A DNA stretch of 58,133 nt from Candidatus Absconditabacterales bacterium (lineage in GTDB: Bacteria > Patescibacteriota > Gracilibacteria > Absconditabacterales > Absconditicoccaceae), in contig CALGNI010000013.1 of assembly GCA_937958645.1 (NCBI GenBank), positions 1-58,133 of the forward strand, read 5' to 3'. The notes below the pieces were generated by a model, which saw only the letters and a program-made list of their open reading frames with translations, was not told the origin of the DNA and ran no database searches. Position numbers and translations under genes: made by a program. The stretch's first letter is position 1; each line of letters begins with the position of its first letter. This document shows, piece by piece, positions 10,559 to 23,417 of the stretch.

Positions 10559-10587
10559 ACTATAGTTAGGGAGGATTTGTTTGTCAA
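10559..10587 (-). promoter_or_regulatory. promoter of VIT/vWA gene
   Basis: On the minus strand TTGACA (10587-10582), a 17-bp spacer and TATAGT (10564-10559), 37 bp before the start codon. CTAACTATAGTTAG around the -10 is itself palindromic. Confidence 0.85.
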
Positions 10588-10630
10588 ATAAATCCTTGAT
10601 AGATTGGATTAAATAATAAAGGCAAGAAAT

Positions 10631-10659
10631 TTGACAAATAGACAGAAGTAGTCTATAAT
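10631..10659 (+). promoter_or_regulatory. consensus promoter of 10690 gene
   Basis: TTGACA at 10631-10636, a 17-bp spacer and TATAAT at 10654-10659: a perfect sigma-70 type consensus, with the start codon 31 bp downstream. Confidence 0.95.
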
Positions 10660-10689
10660 AAGTCTAGTCTTTACTTATAAAAAAACAAA

Positions 10690-13600
10690 ATGAACAACAA
10701 AATAATCTGAATCTGTCTGGTTGTGTCTTCGCTGTTATTCGTGAATATTGCTAGTGCACAACTCAATACCGAAGCTCCTGATGAGTTGACGGCTTTGTTG
10801 AATCAGTTGTTGGGAGAGGAGGAGAGTTCGGTTGTTGAAGAACCGGCGACCATAAGCCAGCCAGAGACAGGCAGAATGTATTCATATGCTACTGAAATAT
10901 CTTATGAAGAGGTGTTAGAGCCTTGATCCAATCAGCGTATTATTACTTTGGAGCTTGAGAATACGGAAGATGATATTCACTATCTTACGGATTTGGTATT
11001 TGATGGATTTATAGACGATTATAGCGAGTATTTGAGCAATATTTATTTTAAACCTCAAAATGAAGAAACAACATATAGAATGACTGCGGAAGCGAAGGCC
11101 TTTAACAGATCATTTACATGAGCAATTAGGTATGAAGATAAAGAGGCAGTTGTTGAGCTTCTTCCTAATCAAAAAACAGTATTTGAGATTTATGCAGATG
11201 TAATTTCTCCAAAGGCATTTTCATTGAATATTTTGTCTGTTGGAGTTACAGGGACTAATGGCATATCTAATGATGTTAGGAATTATGGGGGTTCATATTT
11301 TAGTGACTTAAGTACATATTCAATTTTTAATTTATCATTAGAGTGAAATACCTTAAAAAAAGAAAAACAAAGAGATGTGGAATCAGATAATTTACCTGAA
11401 GGATTTACTGTTTGAGTAGCTATTAAAAGACTATGAGAATCAAATTCAATTTTTTCAACTAAATTTTGAGAAAAGAATTCACTTTTGTATATTGCAAAGA
11501 CAGCTTGATATTATGTACTTGAGCTGACACAGTATGATGCAGATGATAATATAGTAACTGTAGAAGAAGCTAACTTTAGAGTCGAAGATGATGAGTTAGA
11601 TTTGTCTGAATTTGCAAAAGAGGTGTACGAATTGAGTATTGAGAGTGTCCAAGAAAAAGTAACTTCTTGATTTGATAAGGAATTAGCTACCTTCAGTATT
11701 TACAATCCTACGAACTCTGATCACACTTTGGAGAGCCTTAGAATGACTGGTATGATGACTGACTATGAGCCATATCTGAGCTATGTTCGTATAGTTTCAA
11801 AAGAAGATAATAGGTCTATCCAAAATCAGTATGGTTTCTCTTCGAATATTCTGTTTAATGGAAGTATTATTTTCAATAACCTAACCGACAATAGAATAAT
11901 AATCCCTGCAAAAAGCACGAAGAGTTTTTCTATTACTGCTGATGTTGCATATATCGACTGAGACTTTTCAAGAGAATTTTACCCAAATATAGCATATATA
12001 ACAGCTGATGGAGAAGATGATTCTTGAATCATTCATAGATGAAGTAGTACGGTTGAATGAAGTAGTGATTTGTCTGAATATCTCAGATTCAAGACTGCTC
12101 AAGATTGAAAAAGGATCTCCAACAACTTCTCCTTTACCTCAAGAAATACTGATCTTTCTTCAATCGAAGCAAAGATTACTAATATTGCTGGAGATGTGGT
12201 ATTTAGTGATACATTTACACCCAATGAAGGGTTTAACTATGTAGCTCAAGATGATGGTTATTATACACTTGAATTAGTTTGATATAAAAATGGCGTCAGG
12301 ATTGATTCTGTATTGACACAGTTCTTTGTGGGTGATTTGTTGCCAGATGATAGACCTGTAGGAAAAATATATGAAGATGATTTTGTTGTAGAAGCTGATG
12401 GTAGGAGTATGTTTCTAACTCGAGATCCCGATCTTTATCCTAAAGAGCGTTTAGAAATTTCAATGAAATTTGAGTGATGAACACAAGACTTCTTTAATAT
12501 GTGAAATCCAATAGCTTCCATTTGAGAGACATCAATACATGTATGACAGCTTTGAACATACCTTCTTAAGATTCATAGTTCTCAAGGGGAAATAAATAGA
12601 AGAGTAGAGGTGACAAGTCTATCAGATGCTAAATATCTATGAACTATAGTTGCTCTTGTTAACGACAAAGAAATTAAGCCGAATTTTGAGCCAGAAAGTA
12701 ACACAAACACATTTATGGGCGGAGGTGGAAGATCTTCTGGTAACATAAGACAAAATGAAAATAACACCCCGTCAACAACACCTACAGCAATTCCTATAAA
12801 CAGTTTCGTAACCACAAAACCAACGTCAAATCCTGCTACTAAGTCAACACCAGCGGTGACGACAAAGACGTTTGTGGATTATACCAGAAGACCTGTAGAT
12901 AAGAATGTCACTATTCAAAGTATAAACAAACGATCAGAAGATGACTTTGGTTGGGTATCTAGGACGACTCATTATAAATCGTTTCCTGCTTACCTTGATA
13001 AGAGAGATCTAGGTAAAGTTAATAAGCCAATGTTTCAACCGGTATCTTATGCACAAAGAATGGCTTTAGCTTGAGCGCCAATTGAAAAAGCAACTCCAAC
13101 TCCGACTTCTTCAGTAAAAGCTCCGGCGCCAGCACCAGCGCTAAGTTCATGAAGTAATCGCTCAGTAGTGGATAAAGAAGTATATGAAAAATTCTTAGCT
13201 GGGGCCTATTTCAAAGGAGATAAGGATGCAAAGATCACGATTATTGAATTTTCTGATGTTCAATGTCCTTTTTGTCAAAGACATGCAAATAACAGAACAC
13301 TTGATGATGTTCGAGAAAAATATAGTGATGATGTAAATCTCAGTTTTGGACATTTCCCTCTTAGCTTTCATCAAAATGCCCAAAAAGCTGCTGAAGCCTT
13401 AGAGTGTGCAGGGAAGATTTCAGGAGAGAATAAGTTCTTTGAATTTAAGGGGGTTTACTTTGAAAAAGGTTGAGATTCGAACATAGATATAGCTAAAGAA
13501 GCTGCTGCTGAAGTTGGTATACCTGTTGAGAGCTTAATGGCATGTGTGGACTGAGGTGAGTTTGAGCAAAAGGTGAAAGATCAAATGGCATTTGGTCAAT

Positions 13601-13722
13601 CATTGTGAGTGACTGGAACACCAGGAAATATCGTGATCAATAATGAAACTTTAGAATACACTAAGATCTCAGGAGCAGTACCAGCGAACGCGTTTGATGG
13701 TACTATCTCAATGGATTTGTAA
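10690..13722 (+). CDS. secreted protein with C-terminal DsbA-like thioredoxin domain
   Basis: 1010 residues, continuous only if TGA is Gly. The signal peptide is MNNKIIGICLVVSSLLF with cleavage after ANIASA-type residues (VNIASA/QL). About 700 residues of beta-rich extracellular sequence with Ig-like units follow, then a Ser/Thr/Pro/Ala-rich linker (residues about 675-825). The last 185 residues are a DsbA-type fold: EFSDVQCPFCQRH with the CPFC redox pair, a helical insert and the cis-proline loop GVTGTPGNIV. It would catalyse disulfide exchange outside the membrane while attached to a large surface module. The Cys-rich 35730 protein is a plausible client. The fusion itself is seen; the client is inferred. 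Confidence 0.85.
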
Positions 13723-13816
13723 AAGATATTTATTTAATGAACTTCATCAACTTGAGTCTAAAAGAAGTAGAACAGTAGACTATTGAAGTAATTAGAGATT
13801 AACCAGCACAAGCACT

Positions 13817-14911
13817 ATGTTGTTTTTGAGGGTTAAATGTTTAAAAGGGTATTGCAGTGAAGCTTTTATACATTCATCGATCTCAGTGAATAAGACACCT
13901 CGAAAAAAAACATTAGCTGTAGCGATACATTCGCCTTCAGCTCATAATACTCAACCACGAGTATTTAAAATTCTTGATGAAGAAACACTGGAGGTGTTTT
14001 ATGATCCATCTAGATTGTTGCCAATAGAGGACTCAATATGAAGATTTTTGACAGCTACTATGTGAATGCTAGTTGAATCTATACATATTGCTTCAAATGA
14101 ATATGGATATCTTTGTGAAGTAGATTATCCTAATACGTTAATGCTATATCAAGCAGTCAAAAATCCTATACCAAAATATTTCTGCACAATCAAAAGATCT
14201 TTCCAGGGGAAAAGAATTGAAAATAGATTTTCATCTGATGATATATTATGACGTAGCACATCCAGATTAGAGTTTGATTGAGAGCCTGTAGGTAATGACA
14301 TCATAAGTGATATTGTTTCATTTGTTTCCACTTCATCATTTCGTGTTTATTTTTCTGATAATAAAGAGACGATATCTAGTATTTTACATTTGAATGCAGA
14401 TACAATTTTTGAAGATCTAAGAATTAAGGAAACTCGTGATGAAATATGATGACGATCTAGGTATTCTAATGGAGAAGCAAAAGAATCAGGTGATGGATTG
14501 CGGGCAAAATGTATGAATATATCTGGACTTTTAATGAAGTTATTCTTTAGGCATAATTGGTTATTTAATCTTAAGGCAACATTTCCATTTTCGAAATCTC
14601 TAATCATGAAAAAAAGTTGATGAGTTGGAACAGTTTGTCGAATTATTTCTGACTTTCAAAGGCCTGATGAATGGTTTCAATCCTGAAGAGACACTATGAA
14701 ATTATGGCTATTATGTCATCAACATGGGGTTTATATGCATCCTTTTGGGTCAATCATTACCAATGAAAACACCAATAAGCAGTTGAGAAAATTAATAGAT
14801 ATTCATGATCATGATCCTGAAAATTTGTGGTTGGTGGTTCGTTTATGAAAAAGCAAAAAGCCAGAAAAAAGTTATAGAATTCCTTTAGATCAAAAAATAT
14901 TATGAGAATAA
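13817..14911 (+). CDS. Acg-type nitroreductase-like protein
   Basis: 364 residues. Residues about 35-95 match the FMN-binding start of Acg-family nitroreductases: AIHSPSAHNTQPRVFKI, YDPSRLLPIED, then GRFLTATMGMLVESIHIA. The C-terminal half is more divergent, ending WLLCHQHGVYMHPFGSI as in the second conserved block of the family. It overlaps the next gene by 10 bp, so the two are co-transcribed and probably act together. The in-frame TAG just upstream makes the ATG at 13817 the first possible ATG. The substrate is unknown, and whether FMN is bound cannot be judged from sequence alone. Confidence 0.7.
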
Positions 14912-16386
14912 TTATATTTTGAATGCTGCGTTTTCTGAGACGACTTCGCGTTAATCTTTTGACTCGTAATCGCATACATTATTCATTGTTTTTACCTTTT
15001 TTGATGCCATTTTATGAATGGCTAGGAAAACGAAAAGCATACAGAGTATATCACCATGCAAAAAAATCAGTTCCAGCATATAAGAAATTTGTAGAACAAT
15101 CCGAGACAGTAGTTTCATCAATAAAAGATTTTTCTAAGATTAAATCAACTTCTAAAGATACGTATATCAAAAAGTCTTCTATCGAAGATCGTTGTATATG
15201 ATGAGAGATTCCAGCTACTTGAGTGATAATAGATGAATCATCTGGAACCAGTGGTACACCTACTAATCGAGTTCGTTGATATGATGAGCGTCATAGTATT
15301 CAGAGAATGTTACAGATCGCATTCAAAAAACACTTTTGAGAAGAAAAGGTGATTAGTATTAATGCTTTCGCTTTATGAGTTTGGGCAACTTGAATTAATG
15401 TTTCTATTAGTCTTGTAGATACAACTATATTGAAATCGACAGGGCCAGATGTAGAGAAAATTATTAACACCTTGGAGTTTTTTGGACCAACATATAAGTA
15501 TGTTATCATGTGATATCCACCATTTCTCAAATCATTGATTGATACAACAGATATTGATCGAAGTCAGTATGATATTAGCGTTGTATTCGGAGGTGAGTGA
15601 ATTTCAGAAGAATTGAGAGAGTATCTTTTGAATTTTTTTACAGTGATTTATGGTTCATATTGAGCATCTGATCTAGAAATAAATATGGCCGCTGAATCAG
15701 ATTTTTCAATTAAATTACGTCAAGAAATAATAAAAAATCCTGAATTTGCTGCTGACATTATCAATCAAGAATATGGTGTGATCCCTCTAATATTCCAATA
15801 TCATCCTTTAGATTACTATATAGAAACTAGTTTGGAATGAGAACTCCTAGTGACAATTAATAGATATTCAAATCTTTCACCAAGAGTAAGGTATAATATT
15901 CAAGATTTGGGGCATGTTTTGACAATGAGGGAACTGAAAGTCTGCTTAAAGAAACATAATATCGATACAAGAGAGTGGTCTGAGCCAGTACATTTACCAT
16001 TCCTTTTCCATTATGGTAGGAGTACATGAACAATTGCGTATTATGGTTGTAAGTTGAAGCCAAATGACATGCAGGCTGTTATTGTCGCTTTGCCAGAATT
16101 GACTAGTCTAATCAATTCATTTGCATATGATGTTCATGTTGATGAGAATCATGATAAGATTCTTGAAATTAAAATCGAGCTATATGATTGAATTGATGCT
16201 TTTGATGAAAAAAATTATGCTCACTTGATTAAGGAGAAATTAATGGAGTTGAATCAAGATTTTAAAGAAGCGTATTCTTTTGTTCCCGATCATATAAAAC
16301 CTAAAATTGCTTTTTATCAATATAAGACTGATTCATTTAGTTTAGAGAATGATAATATAAAAAAACGCTACTTCATTGATTCATAA
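14902..16386 (+). CDS. PaaK / coenzyme F390 synthetase-like AMP-binding ligase
   Basis: 494 residues, TAA stop. It shows the order typical of phenylacetate-CoA ligase-like adenylate-forming enzymes: an N-terminal helical part with VPAYKKFVEQ, the P-loop-like IDESSGTSGTPTN (about residues 112-124), VVFGGEGISEELREYL, and IYGSYGASDLE. The C-terminal subdomain is of the AMP-binding_C type (LKIEIELYD-like). These enzymes activate a carboxylic acid as acyl-adenylate. The start codon overlaps the end of the nitroreductase gene (TTATGAGAATAA); a second in-frame ATG at 14923 is possible. The substrate cannot be deduced. Confidence 0.8.
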
Positions 16387-16452
16387 GTTTGAATCTATCT
16401 AAATAAGACTCGCGTTTATAATAAAAAGTCAACTAAAACCCTGAGTGTCCTG

Positions 16453-16560
16453 ATGGTTGGGAAATGAATTTTTGCTGTATCAGCACAAGGTCTAAACTCT
16501 GAAGTACCTTCTGAATACTATGTAGGTTGAGAAATTGCTGATGATCTAGTGCTTTGATAA
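16453..16560 (+). pseudogene. remnant of the PKD-protein gene's signal region
   Basis: A 35-codon frame encodes FAVSAQGLNSEVPSEYY, nearly identical in DNA to the signal-peptide and mature N-terminus coded at 19205-19265, then ends at TAA. It appears to be a leftover of a duplicated paralogue of the 19143 gene, or the product of a partial duplication. A functional short peptide cannot be excluded. Confidence 0.65.
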
Positions 16561-16576
16561 TTTGACAAACAATTAT

Positions 16577-16605
16577 TTGACAAATTTGATAGTTGTGACT
16601 ATATT
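16577..16605 (+). promoter_or_regulatory. promoter of 16644 gene
   Basis: TTGACA 16577-16582, 17-bp spacer, TATATT 16600-16605. A second TTGACA lies 15 bp upstream. Confidence 0.8.
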
Positions 16606-16643
16606 TAATATATTGAGAAGTCTTTATTGTGTATATTAATGTG

Positions 16644-19001
16644 ATGAAAAAACTCTTGTGAAGTGTGTTGTTATGATTGTTGTTGGTTTCTGGGGGGAGT
16701 GTTTTTGGGCAAGAGGTTCAGCATCCTCTATTAAGTAATAGAGTGGAATCTAGTACTGCATTCCAAACAACAAAAACCATGAAAGTGCATTGAAATACTA
16801 TAAAGAACACAACAAATGACCCACATGGTCGAATTTCTGATACTACCTTTTATAAAGTATTTCCATTTTTTCGTGAGCATGCATGAAATACAGCTGCAAT
16901 ACATCTAGTCCCAGACCAAGATGGGAGATCATGAGCTGAGTTATTCTCTTCACCAGAAGGTAAGATATCATACTGTCAAAAGTTCTTTCCTGCAACCAAT
17001 GCTGTGGTATTGAAAGATGCATTGTACGCTAGTGACTGACGATGTACGGCAGGTCTAGCGAATTGTTCTTATAGTACAAAGAAACCATTGTATTCTTGTA
17101 AAGATGAGGCTATGACCTTGGGATATGTTTCTGTGCGACAAGGAAAAGTAAATATGCATTCAGATATTGAAACATTACCTATCAGAGCTGAAAAGACAGA
17201 ATCAGTGTCTTGAATATGAAGCATAGATGATAGTGCAAGTGATAGAAGAAAAAAAGCGATGATCACAAGATTAATTGATACTGCATCCAAGAAGGATTTG
17301 GTGGAGGAATCTATTCATTTAGATGAAGAGCTATCTTTTCAAGTTAATGACACATCTGAACTAAGAAATCTATTTATTTCTAATGATCACTACGCAGTGA
17401 TACGTCCTAACGAGGATGGAACACAGTATGTTTATCATGACTGAAAGAAAACAAAATCTTATCATAAGATTTTAAGAGTTACTGTTAGTGATTTAGGTGA
17501 TCTTGTTTTTATATCACAACTAGAAAATGGAAATTATATTCTTGTTTACAATGGAGAAGAAAGTCCTGAATATAAGCAAGTATGACAATGAGATGTTACA
17601 AGATTTGTCGGAGAGACTTTTGTTTATTATGCTCAGAAATTAAATTGAAAACGAATAATTATTCAAGATGGAGAAGAGATTTCAGCTGAATTCAATAATA
17701 TTGATAAATTTAGTCCAGAATTGAAGTACGCGATTGCCCAGCTTGATGATGAAAAATATGTCGTGCTCAAAGACCGGAAAGTCTCATCTTCATCATACGT
17801 ATATATTCATTATCCAATTGTAGATAAAGAATCTTGAGATATTGTTTTTGTGGGAGAAAAAGAAAATGGTAATCATATCTTCGTAAAGAACTGACAAGAA
17901 ATATGAGAAGAATATTCATATATAAATGCTAGAGACAAGGTCTGCTCAAAAGATTGTGAAACTGTATTGATGGTAGCGAGTAAAGATTGATGAAGTGTTC
18001 TTCTGAAAGATGGTATTGAAGTTTCTGATGTGTATAGTCATCGTCATAGTGATCGTGCGATATGATTTTTGACTATTTCAGAGAATGGCGAGAGCTTCGC
18101 ATTTAGCACTAAGAAAAAAGATGACTCTTATGCAGTGATACATGATGGGGTGGAAAGTGTAGCATATGACTATGTGATGTATATTTACTTATCTCCAGAT
18201 TGAAAAGATATTTTATATCAGATATGGAATGAAACTAAAGGCAAAGAAACAACTCACTCTATAGTGCACAATTGAATAAAACAGAATGAATATGAGGATA
18301 TTTTTATAAAAAAACCATATGAGGGCAATATGTTGTATAGCTATGTTTGAGTTAAGTCAGGTGGAGAAGAGGTCTTAATTGTTAATGGTGAAGAAAGTGA
18401 TTTGTATACTAGGTTATGAACTGTTATCTTTGATGAGAAGAGGGAAAATCATCTTCGTACCGCCACGCTTAAAAAGAATGGAAAACAAGTTGTCTTATAT
18501 AATGGAGTGATTCATGGAAATGAGTATGATTCTATAAATCAAGTGTGACGTATTTCTGATGATGGTAAGCATATTTCTTATGCAGCAACGGTAGATAATG
18601 GAAAGGTTGTGTTTGTTGTTGACGATAAGATATCTGACGAGTATGATTATATAGGTCCGAATATGATTCGAGTTGATAAAGATAGCAAGCTAAATAATGC
18701 TTTCTTTTGACTCAATGGAGATTGAAAAACTGAATTAGTGATTAACTGAGTGAAAACTATATTACCTTATAGCGCTGTTTCTAAGAGTATTATTCACAAA
18801 GATGGTACATTTTCATTTGTGTGAGAAAAAGAAAACGGCAAAAAAGTCTTTGTTAAAAACTTCAAAGAGAGTAAAACATATGATGAAATTGATACTTATG
18901 ATTCTTGGCAAAGACCAAGTAATTGATTAATCGGTAAAAACTATTTTATCTGAGAAGATAATAAAAAGAGAGAAGAAATTTATTTTGAAATTGTAAAGTA
19001 A
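16644..19001 (+). CDS. secreted beta-propeller-like repeat protein
   Basis: 785 residues, TAA stop. The signal peptide is MKKLLGSVLLGLLLVSGG with cleavage near SVFG/QE. An N-terminal region with several Cys residues is followed by about ten imperfect repeats of roughly 45-55 residues. Their core is a hydrophobic strand, then NGxE or DGxE, four to six residues, and EYDxI (for example NGEESPEYKQV, DGVESVAYDYV, NGVIHGNEYDSI). Each repeat also carries a strand like DGKHISYAA. The pattern recalls TolB/WG-type propeller blades, but I cannot name the family. It is monocistronic with its own promoter. A surface binding role is inferred. Confidence 0.75.
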
Positions 19002-19076
19002 ATATGCATTCAAAATAGACTACTCGAAATGGATTTCAAAAATAGTCAAGCTAAATCTTTGAATCACTACCATTAT

Positions 19077-19105
19077 TTGCCAATTTTACTCTCTCTCGCT
19101 ATACT
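19077..19105 (+). promoter_or_regulatory. promoter of PKD-protein gene
   Basis: TTGCCA 19077-19082, 17-bp spacer, TATACT 19100-19105, 38 bp before the ATG. Confidence 0.75.
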
Positions 19106-19142
19106 TAAGCTAGAGATTTTTAAGTACTACGCATAAAGTGTT

Positions 19143-22100
19143 ATGCAAAATATAGGAAGAGCAATTGTGAAACTAGTAGGTACATGCGGATTGATGATGA
19201 TCTGATCATGAATTTTTGCTGTATCAGCTCAAGGTCTGAACTCTGAAGTACCTTCTGAATACTATGCAGATCGACAGATCTCAGAGGACTTTGCTCAGAT
19301 GACGGATGCATTTGCTACCTTGGATGCGACGATTAAACTTTCTGAGGATCCTGATCCGGCTTTGTTTGGTCAATTGTTGCAGAACTTTGAGACGGTCTTC
19401 GCATATTTTCCCAAGCAAGCTCAATACCAACAAGTTTATACACAGTGTGAAATTATCACCGGGATTCTTGCTCAAGAATATAGCTCTCAAGATTATGCAA
19501 AGTTTAAGAGTAAATGTTTTGAAGATATCAGAGGATTGGTGAAGGACATCAATACTTCTTTTTCAGTGAAAGCTGATATCAAAGCGAAACCAACCAGTGG
19601 ACCACTACCATTGACGGTAACTTTTGATGCTAGAGATTCCGCCGATCCTTCGAATGATACGATTCCTAGCGATAACTTTTTTCGATATTTTAGAGATATT
19701 GATGGAATAGATGTGCCCTTGGATAAGACCTGACCTGTGGTGAATCATACTTTCACTGAGCCAGGAAAATATATCGTGCATCTCACTGCCAGAAGTTCAA
19801 ATAATATGGAAGAAGGAATCTTGGATGGTGCAGATTCGATTGAGATTGAGGTGGCACCAAAAGCTGCAGATATCGTGATCTATCTCAATGGGAAAAGGAT
19901 GACAAGTGATACCTCGCTCAAGATTAATTCCAATGAAGCTAAAAATGGTTTTGTGATCGATGGGTCTGCTACGAGTCCGCAGGGTGAAAGAAAGATCCTG
20001 ACTCATCTTTGGAAAATTAGATCGAAACAAACGCAAGAAAGAGTTGATATCCAAAACGAAGGAGAAGGACCTCCAGGGCAAATCTCAGCGAGTTTCCCTT
20101 ACAATGGAATCTATACTGTAAGTCTAGAAATCACCGACAATGAAAATAATAGAATCAGAGAAGAGTTTGAGGTGTCTGTATCAGATCCTGTAGCATTGCT
20201 CAAATATAGCCCTGCAAAGTGAACGACTAATACCAACTTTGTGTTCGATGGTTCTGCTTCTTATTCGATCACCAGTAGAGTGAGTAAATATCAATGGACG
20301 ATCATTGATCCCAATGGAGATCAGATAGAAAGCTTTGAGTGAAGATGATTTCAAAGAGTGTTTAATCTTCCTGGGGTGTATACGATGCAACTCAAGGTAG
20401 AAGATGAGTTTGGTAATGAGAGTTTTGATATTCGCAAGATAGAGGTAGATTCTAGTGCGCCGATTCCTTCGTTCCAGATCTTGCCATTGGCGGATCGAGA
20501 AAAGCCATCACAGTTTGTGCTGGATGCTTCGGGTACCCAAGATAGTGATGTAGGGTTTGGAGTGGATGAATTGAATTATTCATGGACTTTTTCTAATCCA
20601 AGTGGCGTGACCGTAAACAAGACAGAAGAAACGGGTGAAAAAATCGTTGTGACCTACGATGAAGTAGGAACCCACAAGATCAAACTTACGGTAAGAGATA
20701 AGTATGGACTGACCGAGTCAGTAGAAAAGACCGTAAATGTTGAATCAGTCTTGAGGCCAGAAATTTTTCCAAATCCTATAACTTCCAAATGGGGAGAAGA
20801 AATTAGTTTTTCAAGTAAGGCAAATAAAACCGTAACACGATACAATCGAGATTTTGGTGATGGAGGAATTATTAGTTCTGTAACCTGAACAAATCTGACG
20901 CATACGTATGAACAAGCGTGAGTATTTCCAGTAACTCTTACCGTTGCAACTGCTGACGGAGAAGAAAACTCTGTGACTAGAAATGTCTTTATGGGACAGC
21001 AAGAAGGACCAGTGTTGGCATATGAAGTAAGATATGGAGCTGATCAATATCTAACCAAAGAGGCGACCTGTGAAGTAGAAGGAGAAGACGTTCCTGCATT
21101 CAAGATTATCAGAGATCAGCCATTCCAATTCTCTCTCAGTGATTCTATCAATGCTAAGGGAGAAAAGCAGGGATTGGACTTTTTCATCACAGAGCAAATC
21201 AATGATGATGGGAAGATCTTCGAAAAAAGCAGTATCAATACAGACTTTGATGAGCTTGGGTGTACGTATCTTGAAGTAACGATACAAGATAAATCTAGTG
21301 CTAAACAAGTAAGTGATAGAGTGTATTTCTTGGTAGAAAATGATCTGCCCCAAATTGGAAATGTAACGATCTCCTTTCCACAAGCTGCGCAGACGAACAA
21401 CGGGCAATCATTGAGTGTCGGAGCCGGTCTTCAGGTGAGTCAATCAGAACAAGAGACTTTCGATCTCACCACTAGAGATCCTTTGTTGGTAAGAGCTTCA
21501 GTGACAGGACAGCGTGATAACGATAGTCAAATCAAGCGTTTCATTCGATATTATTACAATACCAAAGATCCAGAAGAACGAGAATATACCGCAATCACTC
21601 CAGCAAATGTACCGTATTATACGTTCACAGTTCATAGAACTGCAGGTGAGTTTGCCTTTGGGGTGATTGTTGAAGATACTGATGGAGGGAGAGTGGATAG
21701 TACTGATGTGTTGTGAGTCGGTCCTTCTATTACTTTTTCCAATCCAGGAAAAGTTGATCTTCCACTCGTAGATCTAGATATCAGTACTACTGATGTGACC
21801 GTGGGTGAAGAAGTAATCTTTAGGATGGATGCTGAAGTGATTTCAAATAGATCAGACTTTGAACAACAAAGATATTTCAAAATCGATTTTGATGGTGACG
21901 GGATTTTTGAATCTGAAGCGATCAAGGAAAATGAGTATAGACATGTCTATGACCAAGTCGGTGAGTATAGCCCTCAAGTAAAAGTAAAATACAGAGATAA
22001 GGTAGGTATCGATAAAGGCCCAACTGTGATCGTGAAACAAGGAGTAAAAAATCAACTCTTCGTAGATAGTATTGGGAAGACAGCATTGATCAAGAATATG

Positions 22101-23417
22101 AGTCTGGGTAATTTCGATGGACAAAGATTGTGTGTGAATGTACCAGACTGTTCTCCAGCTTCTGAGTTTTCATACAATCGATCGTGAACTGCATCAGAGA
22201 TTCTCTTGGTAGAATATCCTAAAGCAGGAGACTATGCAGTTTCTCTAGCGGGAATAGATGATCTAGGAAATAGACCTCTGAGCTATACGACCACGATCCA
22301 AGCTACCGATGAACAAAAAGATTTTCATTTGTTAGCTTTTCCGCAGCCAAATCAAAATGATGAAGCGGGCGTTAAGATAACGGTAGGGAGTCAGTTAGAT
22401 AACACGGTATATTTCTATCCTCAGTTTAACAAAACAGGAAATTGTTTCATAGATTTGGATCTTACTGAAGATAGTGATGGGGATGAGGATCCTGTATTTG
22501 ATAGAGATATCTTATGTAATGAATTGGGATCGAAGGTGTTTGATACTACCAAATCTAAGGTGAAAGGGGCGATTTATTACGTAGCGGATGAGGTCTTGTT
22601 TGAAAGGTCATTGGAGATTAGTTTCTTGGATAATGCGGCTGGAGCACAGATAGTGATCCCAGAAGAAATGCAAGATATTGCGAATCGTATTGAGGATTTG
22701 ATCTCTGATATAGAGAACGGAATTGTAGAAGATGACTCGTATTATGGATTGTTGTTAGATAATCTCAGAAGAAGTCTTAGTGATGACGACGACACCGATA
22801 GTATTGTGCTTCAATTACACGAGTATGTCTCTACTTCTCGTCTGGTGTTGCCAGATGATCATCGCGATAAGTTAGATGTCTTGCTCTTGAGTCTCACTGA
22901 TGAGACCCTTCAAGCAGCGATTTGATGAACCGAATATGATAAAGCCAAAGCAAACATCCTAGCGTGGTTCTCTGGAACTACCAGAGAGACGATGCGTAAG
23001 TTTTTCCAATCATTGGAATCTTCGTTGGGAGATAAGGAAGCAATCAAAGTACAGCTTGATGCACTATGAAGCCAATCGTTGGTTTCGTATAATGATGGAA
23101 ATATTGATGAAGTAGACTTCAACAATATCGTCCTGAATCTTTGTGTCATTTCTCGTTATTATGAAGTACCCACCAAGAGTTGTGGTGACGATATTGAGTG
23201 AGGAGCTGCAGTAGATGGATGAGATACTTCTGATGATAAAGAGAGCTGATCAAGTTCTTCTAATGATTCAGATTCATGATGAGGGTTCTTCTCTGGAATT
23301 ACAAAACGAATTATCATCTGAGTGATTATTCTTATTCTTATTTTCGTGGTCATCGTGGTAATCTTTGCCATCAAAGCGAAGAGTAGTGCTGGGGATTTGG
23401 ATGAGGAGGATGAGTAG
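19143..23417 (+). CDS. giant PKD-domain surface protein with C-terminal membrane anchor
   Basis: 1424 residues ending in TAG; the frame is continuous only under code 25. The signal segment is MQNIGRAIVKLVGTCGLMMI, with cleavage near VSAQ. A helical N-terminal domain follows. Several PKD-like beta domains come next, with hallmarks such as GPLPLTVTFDA, FTEPGKYIVHL, FNLPGVYTMQLKV, YDEVGTHKIKLTV, YEQAGVFPVTLTV and YDQVGEYSPQV. A helical region and an Asp/Ser/Gly-rich linker then lead to a single membrane helix (about residues 1390-1410) and an acidic cytoplasmic tail GDLDEEDE. The design fits a cell-surface adhesin or stalk. The promoter-proximal region is duplicated at 16453. Confidence 0.9.

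Noticed and set aside
19281-21407. Minus-strand frames opposite the PKD protein
   Set aside because: They are overlapping shadows of one long, domain-rich plus-strand frame.
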